A DNA stretch of 64,000 nt from NCBI GenBank assembly GCA_019009955.1, contig CM032228.1, positions 205,853,001 through 205,917,000 of the forward strand, read 5' to 3'. Positions within the stretch are counted from its first letter, which is position 1. The number at the start of each line of letters is the position of its first letter. The notes under the pieces were generated by a model. That model saw nothing but the letters and a program-made list of their open reading frames with translations, ran no database searches and was not told the origin of the DNA. Source of the stretch: Riptortus pedestris (Eukaryota > Arthropoda > Insecta > Hemiptera > Alydidae). The position numbers and the translations under genes are program-made. Positions 38,742 to 51,354 of the stretch are shown piece by piece.

Positions 38742-39197
38742 TTTAGCAATTTCCCATAAGGAAAATAAGTTATTGAGGTTCTAATCAAGACACGATTTTC
38801 GAAAACTTTCTTCAATTGCCCATCGATCTTACCTATTAGACGACGAAAATTCAACATTTCATATATATATATATATACTTGTATGTTATCGCTCTAGCAG
38901 TCGCTATTTTTGTCTTATCGTTACCATACATGATATCGGCAGTGTTGATCTGCAACCTCGTATGTCAAAAAAATGATAAATTCTGATTTTTGATTATTTA
39001 TATTAATTGTACTATTTTTGATGTTCTGTTTCAAGGCTTTATTAACAATTATTTTATATTATTCACCTGTACTTTTAAATAATCGGAAGTAGTATATCAA
39101 GATTTTCATTCATTTTTTTTTACATACAAGGTTGCTGATCAACACTGACGATATAAAATCGTTTAAAGTAAAAAGAAAGATCAAAATCTCTTAACTT
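38742..39197 (-). mobile_element. Diverged HINE fragment, inverted, carrying a MITE
   Basis: Starts with a decayed 3' hairpin (ttttagcaatttcccataag), has a short (TA)n at 38862-38877, reaches 'gctctagcagtcgc', and is interrupted at 38937. HINE sequence resumes at 39150 (gatataaaatcgtttaaag). Confidence 0.65.
38937..39149. mobile_element. MITE with ~38-bp terminal inverted repeats
   Basis: About 213 bp. The ends are GGCAGTGTTGATCTGCAACC and the complement of GTCAGTGTTGATCAGCAACC, with the similarity continuing through 'GTATGT.AAAAAAATG'. GATAT occurs on both sides (38932-38936; 39150-39154) as a possible target duplication. The CAGTG start is hAT-like, but the superfamily is not certain. Confidence 0.65.
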
Positions 39198-39322
39198 TTA
39201 GCAGATTTCCCTTAAGGGAAATCAGCTATTGCGGTTGTACTCATGACGGAATTTTCGACATTTTTCTTCAAATGCACATCGATCCTACCTAGTAGATGAC
39301 GAAATAGAGGTCCGTTCAAAAC

Positions 39323-39360
<38 letters not shown>

Positions 39361-39367
<7 letters not shown>

Positions 39368-40441
39368 GTAACCTCTGTCTGTACATTGATTTTTTTCGCG
39401 AAATTTCACGATAACTTTTCGTTTCACATGTCATAGACACCATAACTGCATTTTGTTTCTTTCGTGTATGTTTGTTTGTTTGTTTGTTTGTTTGTTTGTT
39501 TGTTTGTTACCTTTTCACGCATAAACGGCTGAACCGAATTTTATGAAACTTGGTATGTATATTACTACTAACCCAACTTAGACTTTAGGCTATATTAATA
39601 TTCTCTGAGGCGAACAGGAGTGGGGGTTATAAGGGAAGCCTGAAATTAAAAATAGCTATATTTCGTTTCCTATTGGTTTTTCGGCAAATATGAACATAAC
39701 AAAAGTTGTTTATTTTGTTATTTAGAGTAACTTTTGTTATATACACTTTTTTCGTATAACGAAGTTTAAACGCGTTACACGCTAAAAATTATAGCGGGAG
39801 TCAGCAATTTTATTTGGCACAAAAGACTCAACCGAACTAAATAAAACTCGGTATGTGTATTAGCACTAACACCTTCATTATAATAAGCCATACCAACATT
39901 TCTAGGGACGGGCAGGAGTCGGGGTAATAAGGGAGGCCTGAAAATAAAAATAGCGATATTTCATTTCCTATTGGTTTTAAGGGAAATAGCACGTAACAAA
40001 AGTTGTTTATTTTGTTATTTAGAGTAACTATTGTTATATGCAATTTTCGTATAACAAAGTACAAACGAGATATACGCTATAAACTAAAGCAGGAGTCAAC
40101 GATTTCATTGAGCACTAACGAGCAAACCGAACTTAACAAAGCTCAAGCTAAATTAAAATTTTTAGGTTAGAACGGGAGTGGGGGTTATAAGGGAGGCCTG
40201 AAATAAAATTCGCGATATTTACATTGTATAAGAGACGGGAAATATGACAATATTGAGGACAGTGAAGCCTTACATAAAAAATTAATTTTATTATTAACAA
40301 ATCCACGGCAACGACGGGAATTAACCCTAAACACTGGGACGGGTAAATGTCAAAATATTGTGCAATGTAAAGCCTTGCTAAAAAATACCATAATCATTCA
40401 GCCTCAAATCAATTCCCGGGCGAAGCCGGGTATCTGAGCTA

Positions 40442-40442
<1 letters not shown>
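39361..40442 (+). mobile_element. Helitron, non-autonomous, nested
   Basis: The 5' end merges with (TA)n just before TAAAATTGTAACCTCTGTCT. The 3' end is hairpin CCCGGGCGAAGCCGGG, TATCTGAG and CTAG at 40439-40442. Two internal repeat units and a TTTG microsatellite (about 39469-39507). Confidence 0.88.
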
Positions 40443-40504
<62 letters not shown>

Positions 40505-40513
<9 letters not shown>

Positions 40514-42186
40514 GTAACCTCTGTCTGTACATTGATTTTTTTCGTGAAATTTCACGATAACTTTTCGTTTCACATGTTGTAGACACCATAACTGCATTTT
40601 GTTTCTTTGGTGTCTGTTTGTTTGTTTATTTGTTTGTTTATTTGTTTGTTTGTTACCTTTTCACGCATAAACGGCTGAACCGAATTTCATGAAACTTGGT
40701 ATGTATATTACTACTATCTCAACTTAGACTTTAGGCTATATTAATATCCTCTGAGACGAACAGGAGTGGGGGTTATAAGGGAAGCCAGAAATTAAAAATA
40801 GCGATATTTCGTTTCCTATTGGTTTTTCGGCAAATATGAACATAACAAAAATTGTTTATTTTGTTATTTAGAGTAACTTTTGTTATATACACTTTTTTCG
40901 TATACCGAATTATAAACGAGATATGCGCTAAAACCTACTCGTATAGCGGAAGTGAACAATTTTATTTGGGAAAAAAGACCCAACCGAAATAAATAAAACT
41001 CAGTATATGTATTAGCACTAACGCTTTCATTATAACAAGCCATACCGACATTTCTAGGGACGCGCAGGAGTGGGGGTTATAAGGAAAGCCAGAAATTAAA
41101 AATAGCAATAATTCGTTTCCTATCGGGTTTTCGGCAAATATAAACATAACAAAAGTTGTTTATTTTGTTATTTAGAGTAACTTTTGTTATATACACTTTT
41201 TTCGTACACCGAATTATAAACGAGATATACACTAAAACCTGTAGCGGAAGTGAACAATTTTATTTGGGAAAAAAGACCCAACCGAAATAAATAAAACTCG
41301 GTATATGTATTAGTACTAACGCTTTCATTGTTCCAAGCTATACCAACATTTCTAGGCACGGGTAGGAGTGGGGGTTATAAGGGAAGCCAGAAATTAAAAA
41401 TAGCAATATTTCGTTTCCTATTGGTTTTTCGGAAAATATGAACATAACAAAAGTTGTTTATTTTGTTATTTAGAGAAACTTTTTTGATATTCATTTTTGT
41501 CTTTTAACAAAGTATAAACGAGATATACACTATAAACTAAAGCGGGAGTCGACTATTTCATTGGGCGCTAACGATTTAACCGAACTTAAAAAAACTCGGT
41601 ATGTCAATTAGCATTAATTCTTCCATGATTATAAGCTATATTAAAATTTTTAGGTTAGAACGGGAGTGGGGGTTATAAGGGAGGCCAGAAATAAAAATTC
41701 ACGATATTTCATTGCCTATTTGTTTTTTCGACAAACATGCACATAACGAAAGTTGTTTACTTTGATATTTAGATTACCTTTTTTTTATTTTTATTTTATT
41801 TTTTTTATACATTTCTCCAGGAACAATGTGTGGAGCAAGTAATTTGCGTAGAAATATTGGTATGCTCAACAATTCATTCCAATTTATACTATGAGGTACC
41901 TCACCTGGAAAAATTAATTCAAATCTATGGTAATATTTTGTCCTTAATAACTGAAATCTATGCATAATGCACGGGAGACGGGAAATATGAGAATTTGGAG
42001 GACAGTAAGACTTTCATAAAAAATTAATTTTATTATTAACAAATGCCAACAACGGGTATTAACCCTAAACACTGCGACGGGTAAATGTCATATATCAAAT
42101 ATTGTGCAAAGGAAAGCCTTGCCAAAAAAATACCGTCACCATTCAGCCTCAAATCAATTCCCGGGCGAAGCCGGGTATCTGAGCTA

Positions 42187-42187
<1 letters not shown>
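40505..42187 (+). mobile_element. Helitron, non-autonomous, nested, four internal units
   Basis: Same ends as its neighbour; CTAG at 42184-42187. Four units of about 300 bp, marked by 'acataacaaaagttgtttat' at about 40841, 41144, 41442 and 41741. Confidence 0.88.
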
Positions 42188-42257
<70 letters not shown>

Positions 42258-42753
42258 ATATATTTGTCTGTTACCGCTCTAGCGGTCGCAATTTTTGTTT
42301 GATCGTTACCAAACTCGACATTTAGTCGTTTTATGTAAAAAGAAAGATCAAGTTCGTTAACTGCTGAAATCGGACCAGTGGGAGGGGGGGGTTTAGAGGG
42401 GAGGATTTTCGAACATTCGAAATATCTCCGTTACTATACGTCGGATCGAAAAATTGTACAGAATTAATCTTATTGAAAATTAAATTTACTATAAATATTG
42501 TTCTATACATTTATTCTGTATCTTGAATATTAACCGAGATATTTGCATTTGTATTCTGCATGTGCTCGGCAGGAGTCGGCTATGTTCGGATTTTCCGCCG
42601 AGAGCTCTGGCGGTCGTTTCCGTAACTATTCGGCCCTCGTGAGTAAGTTTAGACGTTTCTTACTACTACAGTTGTTATTAGGCAGATTTCTCTATTTAAA
42701 ACTTCACGTGGGAAATCTGCTTAGTTTACGCAGCCCCTGCGTGACGGACTTTT

Positions 42754-43403
42754 ATCCAGTAGGACGTTCCGGACAAAGTAAGCAATCACCACAATGTATA
42801 TTGTGAATATAAATTAAAACTGTAAATGCTGTGTTCCATTCACAAAAATATAGAACAGTAGGAATTACTTGACTTTTCGACAACTTTCAACTGAATACTA
42901 AATTATTAAGAGTTCCAAATGCACATGGAAATTCGCAGAGAATGAGCGTGCCTTGTGAAAGAGGAATACGTAATTGCTACCTACAGAGTAAGGTAAACTG
43001 TAAATGTTTTATATTTGTATTCGAAAGTAAAGGAGGGAGCCACAACAACTAACGAATGATGTCAGGAATAAGTAGAAATCTGTTAAACGGTAAAACCTGT
43101 CACACGTGTCAAAATAAATATTGTTCTAACTCAAAGGGAAATATTTTTTCCTTAAAGAACACGTAGAACAAAGCAAATCAAAAACACTCCTATATTAAAC
43201 ACGAAATTGAAATGCCAACACCAGGTTCAGTTATTACAAGAGGAAACAGGAAAGTTATTCAGTCATATTGAAAAGTTGTCAGTAAATGTTTAATTAGTTT
43301 CTGTCACGGAAAATGGAAAACTTTCCTTAAGGCCAGTTCAAATGACCCTTTTCTTGTGAATCGATCACCATTCTTCCATTCTTAACATATCTGTGTGTAT
43401 GTG

Positions 43404-43461
<58 letters not shown>

Positions 43462-43923
43462 GAATTGGGCATACTTGACTGACTCAATGAGCACTTAATT
43501 GCGAAATACAACAACGGTATATAAGTACTGCAGTAACTTCCTGAAAGTAATACATTTTCTGATTGCCAACTACGTCAAAAAAAATTAGATGAGCCTCCTA
43601 ACAACTGTCATCAGCCCATGTATTACAACAATATTTAAAATATAGAAATGCCTGTGTGGCCGGTTAACACTACGTAGAAGGTATTAATTGTAAGGGCACA
43701 GTATTAATTGTTTATAGTCATAACTTGGTACCAAGAATACTTAAAAACATACACAATCTAATGAATGAAGCAAAACCATCTTAATTGTAAGATATTTAAG
43801 TATAGATGTGGTTACATTCCACGATTTTGGTCCATGACAATGACTTCAATCCTTGGAATACAACCACAACATCTATAATCTACACACTTGTGTGTATGTG
43901 TGTGTGTGTGTGTGTGTGTGCGC

Positions 43924-43970
<47 letters not shown>
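42754..43970. other. Non-coding, two (TA)n tracts
   Basis: No gene recognised. (TA)n at about 43408-43458, then (GT)n and (TA)n at about 43890-43970 leading into a Helitron. Confidence 0.5.
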
Positions 43971-43973
<3 letters not shown>

Positions 43974-45558
43974 ATATATATATAAAATTGTAACCTCTGT
44001 CTGTACATTGATTTTTTTCGCGAAATTTCACGATAACTTTTCGTTTCACATGTCATAGACACCATAACTGCATTTTGTTTCTTTGGTGTCTGTTTGTTTG
44101 TTTGTTTGTTTATTTGTTTGTTTGTTTATTTGTTTGTTTGTTTGTTTGTTACCTTTTCACGCATAAACGGCTGAACCGAATTTTATGAAACTTGGTATGT
44201 ATATTACTACTAGCCCAACTTAGACTTTAGGCTATATTAATATTCTCTAAGACAAATAGGAGTGGGGGTTATAAGGGAGGCCTGAAATTAAAAATAGCGA
44301 TATTTCGTTTCATATTGCTTTTTCAGCAAATATGAACATAACAAAAGTTGTTTATTTTGTAATTTAGAGTAACTTTTGTTATATGCACATTTGCCGTATA
44401 CGGAAGTATAAATGAGTTATACGCTAAAAACTATAGCGGGAGTCAACAATTTATTAGGCACAAAAGACTCAACCGAACCAAATAAATCTCGGTATGTGAA
44501 TTAGTACTAACGCCTTCCTTATAATAAGCCATACTAACATTTCTAGGGACGGGCAGGAGTGGGGGTTGTAGGGGAGGCCTGAAATTAAAAATAGCGATAT
44601 TTCGTTTCCTATTGGTTTTTCCGCAAATATAAACATAACAAAAGTTGTTTATTTCGTTATTTACAGTAACTTTTGTTATATACACTTTTGTCATATACGG
44701 AAGTATAAATGAGTTATACGCTAAAAACTATAGCGGGAGTCCACAATTTTATTTGGCACAATTTACTCAACCGAACTAAACCAAACTCGGTATGTGAATT
44801 GGTACTAACGCCTTCCTTATAATAAGCCATAGTAACATTTCTAGGGACGGGCAGGAGTGGGGGTTATATGGGAGGCCTGAAATGAAAAATAGCGATATTT
44901 CGTTTCCTATTGCTTATTCAGCAAATATGCCCATAAAGAAAGTTGTTTATTTTGTTATTTACAGTAACTTTTGTTATATACACTTTTGCCGTATACGGAA
45001 GTATAAATGAGTTATACGCTAAAAACTATAGCTGGAGTCCACAATTTTATTTGGCACAAAAGACTCAACCGAACTAAACCAAACTCGGTATGTGAATTTG
45101 CACTAACGCCTTCCTTATAATAAGCCATACTAACATTTCTAGGAACGGGCAGGAGTGGGGGTTATAAGGAAGGCCTGAAATTAATAATAGTGGTATTTCG
45201 TTTCCTATTGCATTTTCAATAGGATGCATTGCATTTTCAATATTGTGCAAATATGCACATAACAAAAAATGTTTATTTTGTTATTTAGAGAAACTTTTTT
45301 ATATACACTATTGTCGTATACCGAAGTATAAAGGCGTTATACGCTAAAAATTATAGCGGGAGTCAACAATTTGGAGGACAGTGAAGACTTACATAAAAAA
45401 TTAATTTTATTATTAACAAATGCCAACAACGGGTATTAACCCTAAACACTAGGACGGGTAAATGTCAAAATATTGTGCAAAGTAAAGCCTTGCCAAAAAA
45501 ATACCATCACCATTCAGCCTCAAATCAATTCCCGGGCGAAGCCGGGTATCTGAGCTAG
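43971..45558 (+). mobile_element. Helitron, non-autonomous, four internal units
   Basis: TCTATATATATATAAAATTG start; hairpin and CTAG end at 45555-45558. Units are marked at about 44336, 44635, 44931 and 45258. A (TA)n tract follows at once. No coding sequence. Confidence 0.9.
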
Positions 45559-45578
45559 TATATATATATATATATATA

Positions 45579-45618
<40 letters not shown>

Positions 45619-45639
45619 TACGTCTTATTTACATAAATT

Positions 45640-46750
45640 AAAATGTAACTTTTAGCATACTTACATTATGGGAAATCAGCATTTGGGGTTCTACTCATGA
45701 TTCGGTTTTCAAACGATTTCTTCAAATGTCCATATCCATATATCCCATATGAGATCCCTTCAATGATATGTATTTGTTACAATTTTTGTTTGATCGAGAC
45801 CAAACTCGATACTTAAACGTTAAATGTAAAAATAAAGATCATGTTCATTAATGATTGAAACCCAACCAATGGGAGGGGTGGGGGGGGGGGAATGTCGAGA
45901 ATTTAAAGTATCACTGTTATTATACATGAAATCGTATAATTTCATAGAATTAACCTTATTAAAAATTAAATCATACATAATAGTTGCTATACGTGATTTT
46001 TCACTATCTTGATTATTCAGCAAAATATGTGAATTTTTTAGTTTTCAGACTTTTGTGAACCCCCACTCCTACTCATATAATATTAACAATGAACGTTGAA
46101 CCACTTTGTATATGTTTAAATACGAAATATTGTATTCATTGAACTTTTGCTGCGTGAGATAAATGCAAATACGTATCTATTATACCGTACTCTATTCTAA
46201 AATATTGATTTTCTACAATTGTTGCTCTGTACATTTCTACAAAACTCAAATATTAAGCGAGTTATTGTAATTGTTTTCAACCTTCAGTAAACCTCTTCTT
46301 CTATTCATTAGATTGATTTATCAATAGAAAATATTCGGGGGAGATATTTAATTTGCACAGGTTTATTCACAATGTATTTTATGTTGATCACCAATAGCTG
46401 CTGAGCGTATTTCTAAATAAATGTTTACTTTATAAAGAAGACTCTATTTTGTGTACGTAAATAAGTGCAGTTACTATTCATTCCAAAGGGCAACTAAGTT
46501 CACTGGTGTACTGCTTGAGAGCAATATTGTAGGGACAGTAGGCGATAGGCTATAAGATCACCAAGGACTATAATGCAAACACAAAAATGCACGTCTTGCG
46601 TAAACTCACCTGATTTTTCAGAAATAAATAAAGGCCCATCACGCAGGAGCTACGCAAACTAATATATTTTCCAAATGCACACGATCTGGAACCTTCTTAC
46701 GATTTTTCATTTAATGACAAGATCGGCTCTCGAGGAAAATTTCGCTGCTC
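45640..46750. mobile_element. Diverged HINE sequences
   Basis: Inverted HINE blocks from about 45650 (decayed hairpin 'atgggaaatcagcatttgg', 'actcatgattcgg') to about 46070, with a G-run at 45884-45890. A separate plus-orientation 5' end fragment begins near 46626 (aaaggcccatcacgcaggag). Confidence 0.5.
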
Positions 46751-47049
46751 AGAGGCTGCGTAAACTATTGTTAAATTCTATTTAAATAATTCCATTTAAA
46801 TGAAAATTTCTGTAATAACTTTTTTCTCCTTTTTAGATGGTCCAGTCAGCTCAGTTACATTACCGCTGGAATTAAACAACTATTAGAACTAAATAGCATA
46901 ATATCGATTCTGATTATTAAGGGACATTTATTTAAAAATTGTCTGTTACAGATCTTCAAGAAGAAAATATTTTTCTTCGAAATTTATTTCCTTCTTAATT
47001 AATTGAATACCGTTTTTTTTTTTGTTTTTTTTTGCTAAACTATTATTTC

Positions 47050-47266
47050 TTCATGCCCATTCTCTGCCCATATTGCTAGTTAGGACGGGTTATCTTTAGG
47101 TTTCTACCCTTTTCTAGTCAGGGTGGGGCTAAGAACTTTATTTAATGCGCTAGTCACTAAATAAATCCTTATTGCAGAAGAGGAAATCGTACCGACAACT
47201 TTAGGCTTACTACGTGAACTAGGACAAAGGCCTTTACTAACATGGCTACCTTGAGATCCCCGAATT
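47050..47266 (-). repeat. tRNA-derived SINE, inverted
   Basis: Blocks 'ttaggacgggttatctttag', 'cttttctagtcagggtgggg', 'aactttatttaatgcgctag', then the head complement 'catggctaccttgagatccc'. Confidence 0.75.
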
Positions 47267-48786
47267 TTTTTTGTGACTGATGTGCACACAAATAAAAGCT
47301 TATATGGTATATATATATATATTGGCAATTCAAGACTGACAATTTTTACTTCTATTCTTTCCTGAACACTCATTCCTTGGCATTTGCAAAAATTATGAAG
47401 GTAAGCCGAAGCAATCTTTTTGGCATGCCATTTGATTTTTTTTTCTCTCCTCAGTTCTAATTAAGCAAGTACTTCAAATCTGATTTATGCAACACCTCTT
47501 TCGTCTTCATGAACAAAGACTGCATGTCCTTTAATCTTGCGTTTACATGAATAACTAGTGCCTCACAGCTCATGGGACACCTGAGAGGAGCATTGTCTAT
47601 CTACGCCTAGATACCTTATGTCACCGGGGTTGTAGACTTAATTCAATAGACATTCCCTGACTCTTTTCTCCATCAACATTATTTTGAAAGCAAAAGAAAT
47701 CAGTTTTGAGAAATAACCATCTTCTTTTTTTATAAACGATTTGAGGGAGCAAGATAAAATATGACCGGGCGCTGGTTCGTACATTGATATATACTCCTAA
47801 GTCCGAGAAAGGGAAAGAAATATTCATTGCGAGCGGATGTTGGATGAGATTCAACAGCAACAGGCCACATAGCAACTGGTTGAAGGAGCAACAAGTAGGC
47901 CTCCCCAAGCCTATTTTCAGCCCAATTCCTAACAACCACTTTATCACTTTGCCTTTATACTCCTAATCATCTAAAATGACAGTTAGTACTTCAGTAGTCG
48001 CACGTCATCTGAGATATGACTTGGAGAGACTTTTTGAACTGCTGAGTAGAGGATAGAACCTGAAGGCCCCCCACCCTAGCTACCTTCCTCTCATGTTAGA
48101 GCTTTCCATCAGAACTGTTTCAACCCTTTTCTGATTCTTCAGTACTGCGCATGACCTTGAGGCATCTGTGAGATCCCGCACGACTACCTTTGTAAGTAGT
48201 GCAGTAGCAGATTTACAGGCAGCTTAAAAGTTTAAAAAATAGGGAAATAAATTCAAGCATTTTCGCTTATAGGGCGGAGGGCACCCTGGTTTCCTATGTC
48301 CAAAAAAATAAGTACAAAATTAGAAATGTATTGGCTATCTGAAGCATACATTTTGATGGAGAAATAAATGGGAGAACAAGAGAAAAGAAAAAGCCTTCCA
48401 TTATAACACATTATAATCAAACCAAAGTAGGTGTGGACATAAAATGTGTTAACTTTATAATTCATCGAGAAATACCATAAGGTGGCCTATAGTAGTATTT
48501 TTTTCTGAATACTGCGGGGATCAATTCTCAAGTAATTTATTTAGAAAATGGCCATATTTCATTTTATAAACCTACCTAACTATTTTATTTTATAAACCTG
48601 GCTACATAATGTGTATTTATAACATATGTATAAATCAGTTTTTTATTGTGTAAGCCAAGATAATGTGTGAAATATATTTTTTCCATACTATATAATCATA
48701 AATCATGTATATTCTTCATATAATGTATCAATTACAACTTTTATACAAATTTTAGTACAGGCTTAATTAAAACTAACCTTCTTACT
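47267..48786. other. Non-coding, one uncertain open frame
   Basis: Less AT-rich between 47600 and 48200. Overlapping minus-strand frames at 47621-47947 and 47730-47939 have no recognised motif. Nothing else stands out. Confidence 0.3.
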
Positions 48787-49056
48787 TTAATACTTAAGGA
48801 AAGGTGGTAAGTCATCTGAGAGACTCTCGTACTGACGAGGGGCGCGCCCCTTCTGCAGTGTTAAATAGAAAAGAAATAAAGGAAACCACAAAGAACCATA
48901 AGTTGTAGCTATTACAGTTTCATTGAGGAGCGATAACCGTTCAGCTATATTTAATAAGTTCTTGGGGAACTCAACCACCAACGATGTGTGCTCACCAACG
49001 CTTCGAAATTCCCACCGAATTCCTCTCTCAAGTCGTCGTTGTCCTTCATCAGCCAC
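48787..49056 (-). other. Unassigned open reading frame with one hydrophobic segment
   Basis: 89 codons, ending in TAA, with a membrane-type stretch SLWFPLFLFYLTL preceded by NIAERLSLLNETVIATTYG and followed by a polar tail (RAPRQYESLSDDLPPFLKY). An overlapping frame upstream (48951-49157) reads RRWLMKDNDDLREEFGGNFEA before a GTGAGC donor-like site. This could be a real exon whose partners I cannot see. I do not recognise the family. Confidence 0.3.
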
Positions 49057-49600
49057 CTTCGACTGTGCAAACCATTTTTCCTACTTCCACCTGGGGCTAA
49101 ATAATTTCTTCTTTGCCATTCTCCAATCCAATAGTTTCCAGATATCTTAAAAAACACAGACTGCTTTTAATACTAAATACGCAATACAACTCTATTTATT
49201 TAAAGTTGATAGTAACTTAACGATATAATTTTCCTGGCCAGCAGCGCCATAAGCTTTCAAATTCTTCCAGGTTCTTTCAATGCTGATTATTGTCGTGACA
49301 ATTTCCGTTGTAGGACCATGTTACAAGGAACATGGATGAATTAAAGTTATTTTTAATGAATTTTCTTTCCCTCCAAAGGTTGTAGAGCTCAATACTTCAG
49401 TTATCCAGTACACTACTCTTTTCGTTTTAATATCATCTACAGAACATTACTTTGAACAGTATTAAGGTGAGAAATGAGTGGATGGCAATAGGAGATCTGT
49501 GAGGATCCTACAGGATATGTACTGTGTGAGAGCGGCAAATAGTAGCTGGCAAAGGTTGGGAGAGTGGAACCGGACATGCGGGAATGCCTTGCAGGTTTTG

Positions 49601-49686
49601 AACTTCCATAACGACCCTCACTGACGGTAGTCCCCAGATGAGGTCTCTGGAGGGCCACCAGTTGTTGTGATGGTGGGAATGGCGTC
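49601..49686 (+). repeat. 85-bp repeat, copy 1
   Basis: About 80% identical to 50240-50326 (gaacttccata, tggagggcc.ccagttgttg, gatggtgggaatggcgt). Joins directly to the truncated HINE. Confidence 0.8.
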
Positions 49687-50237
49687 CGATTTTCGAAAAA
49701 CTTCTTCAAATGTCCATCGATCCTACCCAGGAGATGACGAAAATGAGGTCCGCTCAAAATTATATATATATATAATATATATACACACCCATATATTTGT
49801 CTGTTAACGCTCTAGCGGTCGTAATTTTTGTTTGATCGTTACCAAACTCGATATTTAAACGTTTTATGTAAAAACAGATCTAGTTCGCTAATGGCTGAAA
49901 TCGGACCAGAGGGAAGGCGCTTTAGAGGGTGGATTTTCGAAAATTCGAAATATCTCCGTTACTATACGTCCAATCGAAAAATTGTATAGAAATAATCATA
50001 TTGCAAATTAAATCTACTATAAACATTTTTATATACATTTAATCTCTATCTTGAATATTAACCGAGATATTTGCATTTTTATTAAATGTGGGCGGATAAC
50101 GTAGAAGAGTGAGTTTCATGCCAATAGCTAGTCCTGCCGTTTTTTTAACTGTTCGGTTCTCGTGAAATTTCTGTATTGTATAACTTCACATGGGAAATCT
50201 GCTTAGTTTACGCAGCCCCTGCGGAGCAGACCTTTTT
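49687..50237 (-). mobile_element. HINE element, inverted, 3' hairpin lost
   Basis: Starts in the 'gattttcgaaaaacttcttc' block, so the 3' hairpin is missing. Goes through a short (TA)n (about 49760-49783) and ends 'cgcagcccctgcggagcaga' and 'ccttttt'. An 85-bp direct repeat stands on both sides. Confidence 0.8.
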
Positions 50238-50239
50238 AT

Positions 50240-50326
50240 GAACTTCCATAAGGACCCTCAAATATGAGAGTCCCCGGAAGAGGTGTCTGGAGGGCCTCCA
50301 GTTGTTGGGATGGTGGGAATGGCGTT
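50240..50326 (+). repeat. 85-bp repeat, copy 2
   Basis: See copy 1. A third copy lies inverted at 53318-53399. Copies 2 and 3 have the same junction to the HINE 5' end (HINE, then TATGAACT.CCATAAGGACC). Confidence 0.8.
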
Positions 50327-50329
50327 ATT

Positions 50330-51110
50330 TTTCTGTATATATTGTATTATTTTGGTAGGTTTAATTTTACTTTTGCTTATAAGCAGTGCTCCTTTATTTA
50401 TTTATTTTTTATTTTATTAGATAAAATATCTACTTGTAAATACATTAATGTTGTTCCCTAGTTTAAGAGTGACTGTCTTATTGTGCTTATGAGTGTGTTA
50501 TGCTTTCGTTTCTTTTGTATTTACTAATTTATTAGGATAGGTTAGTGTTGTATATAGTAGGTTAATATCTTAGCTTTAAGGTTCTCTATATGGTTTTATT
50601 TAGTTACTATGAGTAGATGGGCATTGCGTCGTATTTGCTCCAGTTATGGACCGCATTTCAGTGGTTAGGAACTTCTTGCGTCAAGTAGTCATTGGCTTCA
50701 ATTATGTGTAACTATGATGTATTAGATTACTATCGTTTTTTATCTTTATGTAAATAATTAAGTATATATATATGAATTTCAACAAATGGTGGCTACACAA
50801 TGAGAAGTAATCTTCGCCCCGGGCTCTCCATGCAACCGGCAGTTGTAGATTGCCTAAACAGAACTCGGCGCTATTCTATGTGGTCACACAACTGAGGCTG
50901 AAGCGTTGAGTTTAAGAGCGAAGTTATAGGCTAATTGCTAACACAGGATGAATATGATTAGGGCATATGTTTGAGAAACATAAAAAGAAAAGAAGTTTTA
51001 GATGTATTATTTTTAGATCTATATAGCAACAAAAAACGATCGATATCGACAACTAACAAAATAACAATGTCAGTGGCAGAGACTATGATTCAAATAACCA
51101 TCAATCCTAT
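50330..51110. other. Non-coding, nothing recognised
   Basis: AT-rich, no gene or known repeat seen. Confidence 0.4.
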
Positions 51111-51116
51111 TTACAA

Positions 51117-51354
51117 AAACGCCTGTCACACAAGGGATGCGTCAACTAAGCAGATGGCCCCTTAACCTTATATACGTATAGTGTTTAGAAACGATCTCTC
51201 TAAAATTCTGACCGACAGACATGTCAAAATTTTGAAGGGACCTTATTTCTGTTCTCTCCTTGGTAGCATCAATAGACATTTGAGGAAATGTTTCGAAAAT
51301 CGTGTCATGAGTAAAATCTGAGTAAGCAATGTCCTGTAAGAGGAATCAGCTAAA
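51117..51354 (+). mobile_element. Short HINE copy with deleted middle
   Basis: 5' end 'cgcctgtcacacaaggga', 'gcgtcaactaagcagatg'; 3' end 'gtcatgagtaaaatctgag', 'gtaagaggaatcagctaa'. The TA tract and C-rich block are missing. Confidence 0.6.

Larger units (their letters stand above)
39198..42753 (-). mobile_element. HINE element split by two nested Helitrons
   Basis: The 3' half (39198-39360) runs from the hairpin through 'cgatcctacctagtagatga' into (TA)n. The 5' half (42255-42753) resumes with 'tttgtctgttaccgctctag' and ends GCGTGACGGACTTTT. Together they form one standard HINE, with two Helitrons inside its (TA)n tract. Confidence 0.88.
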
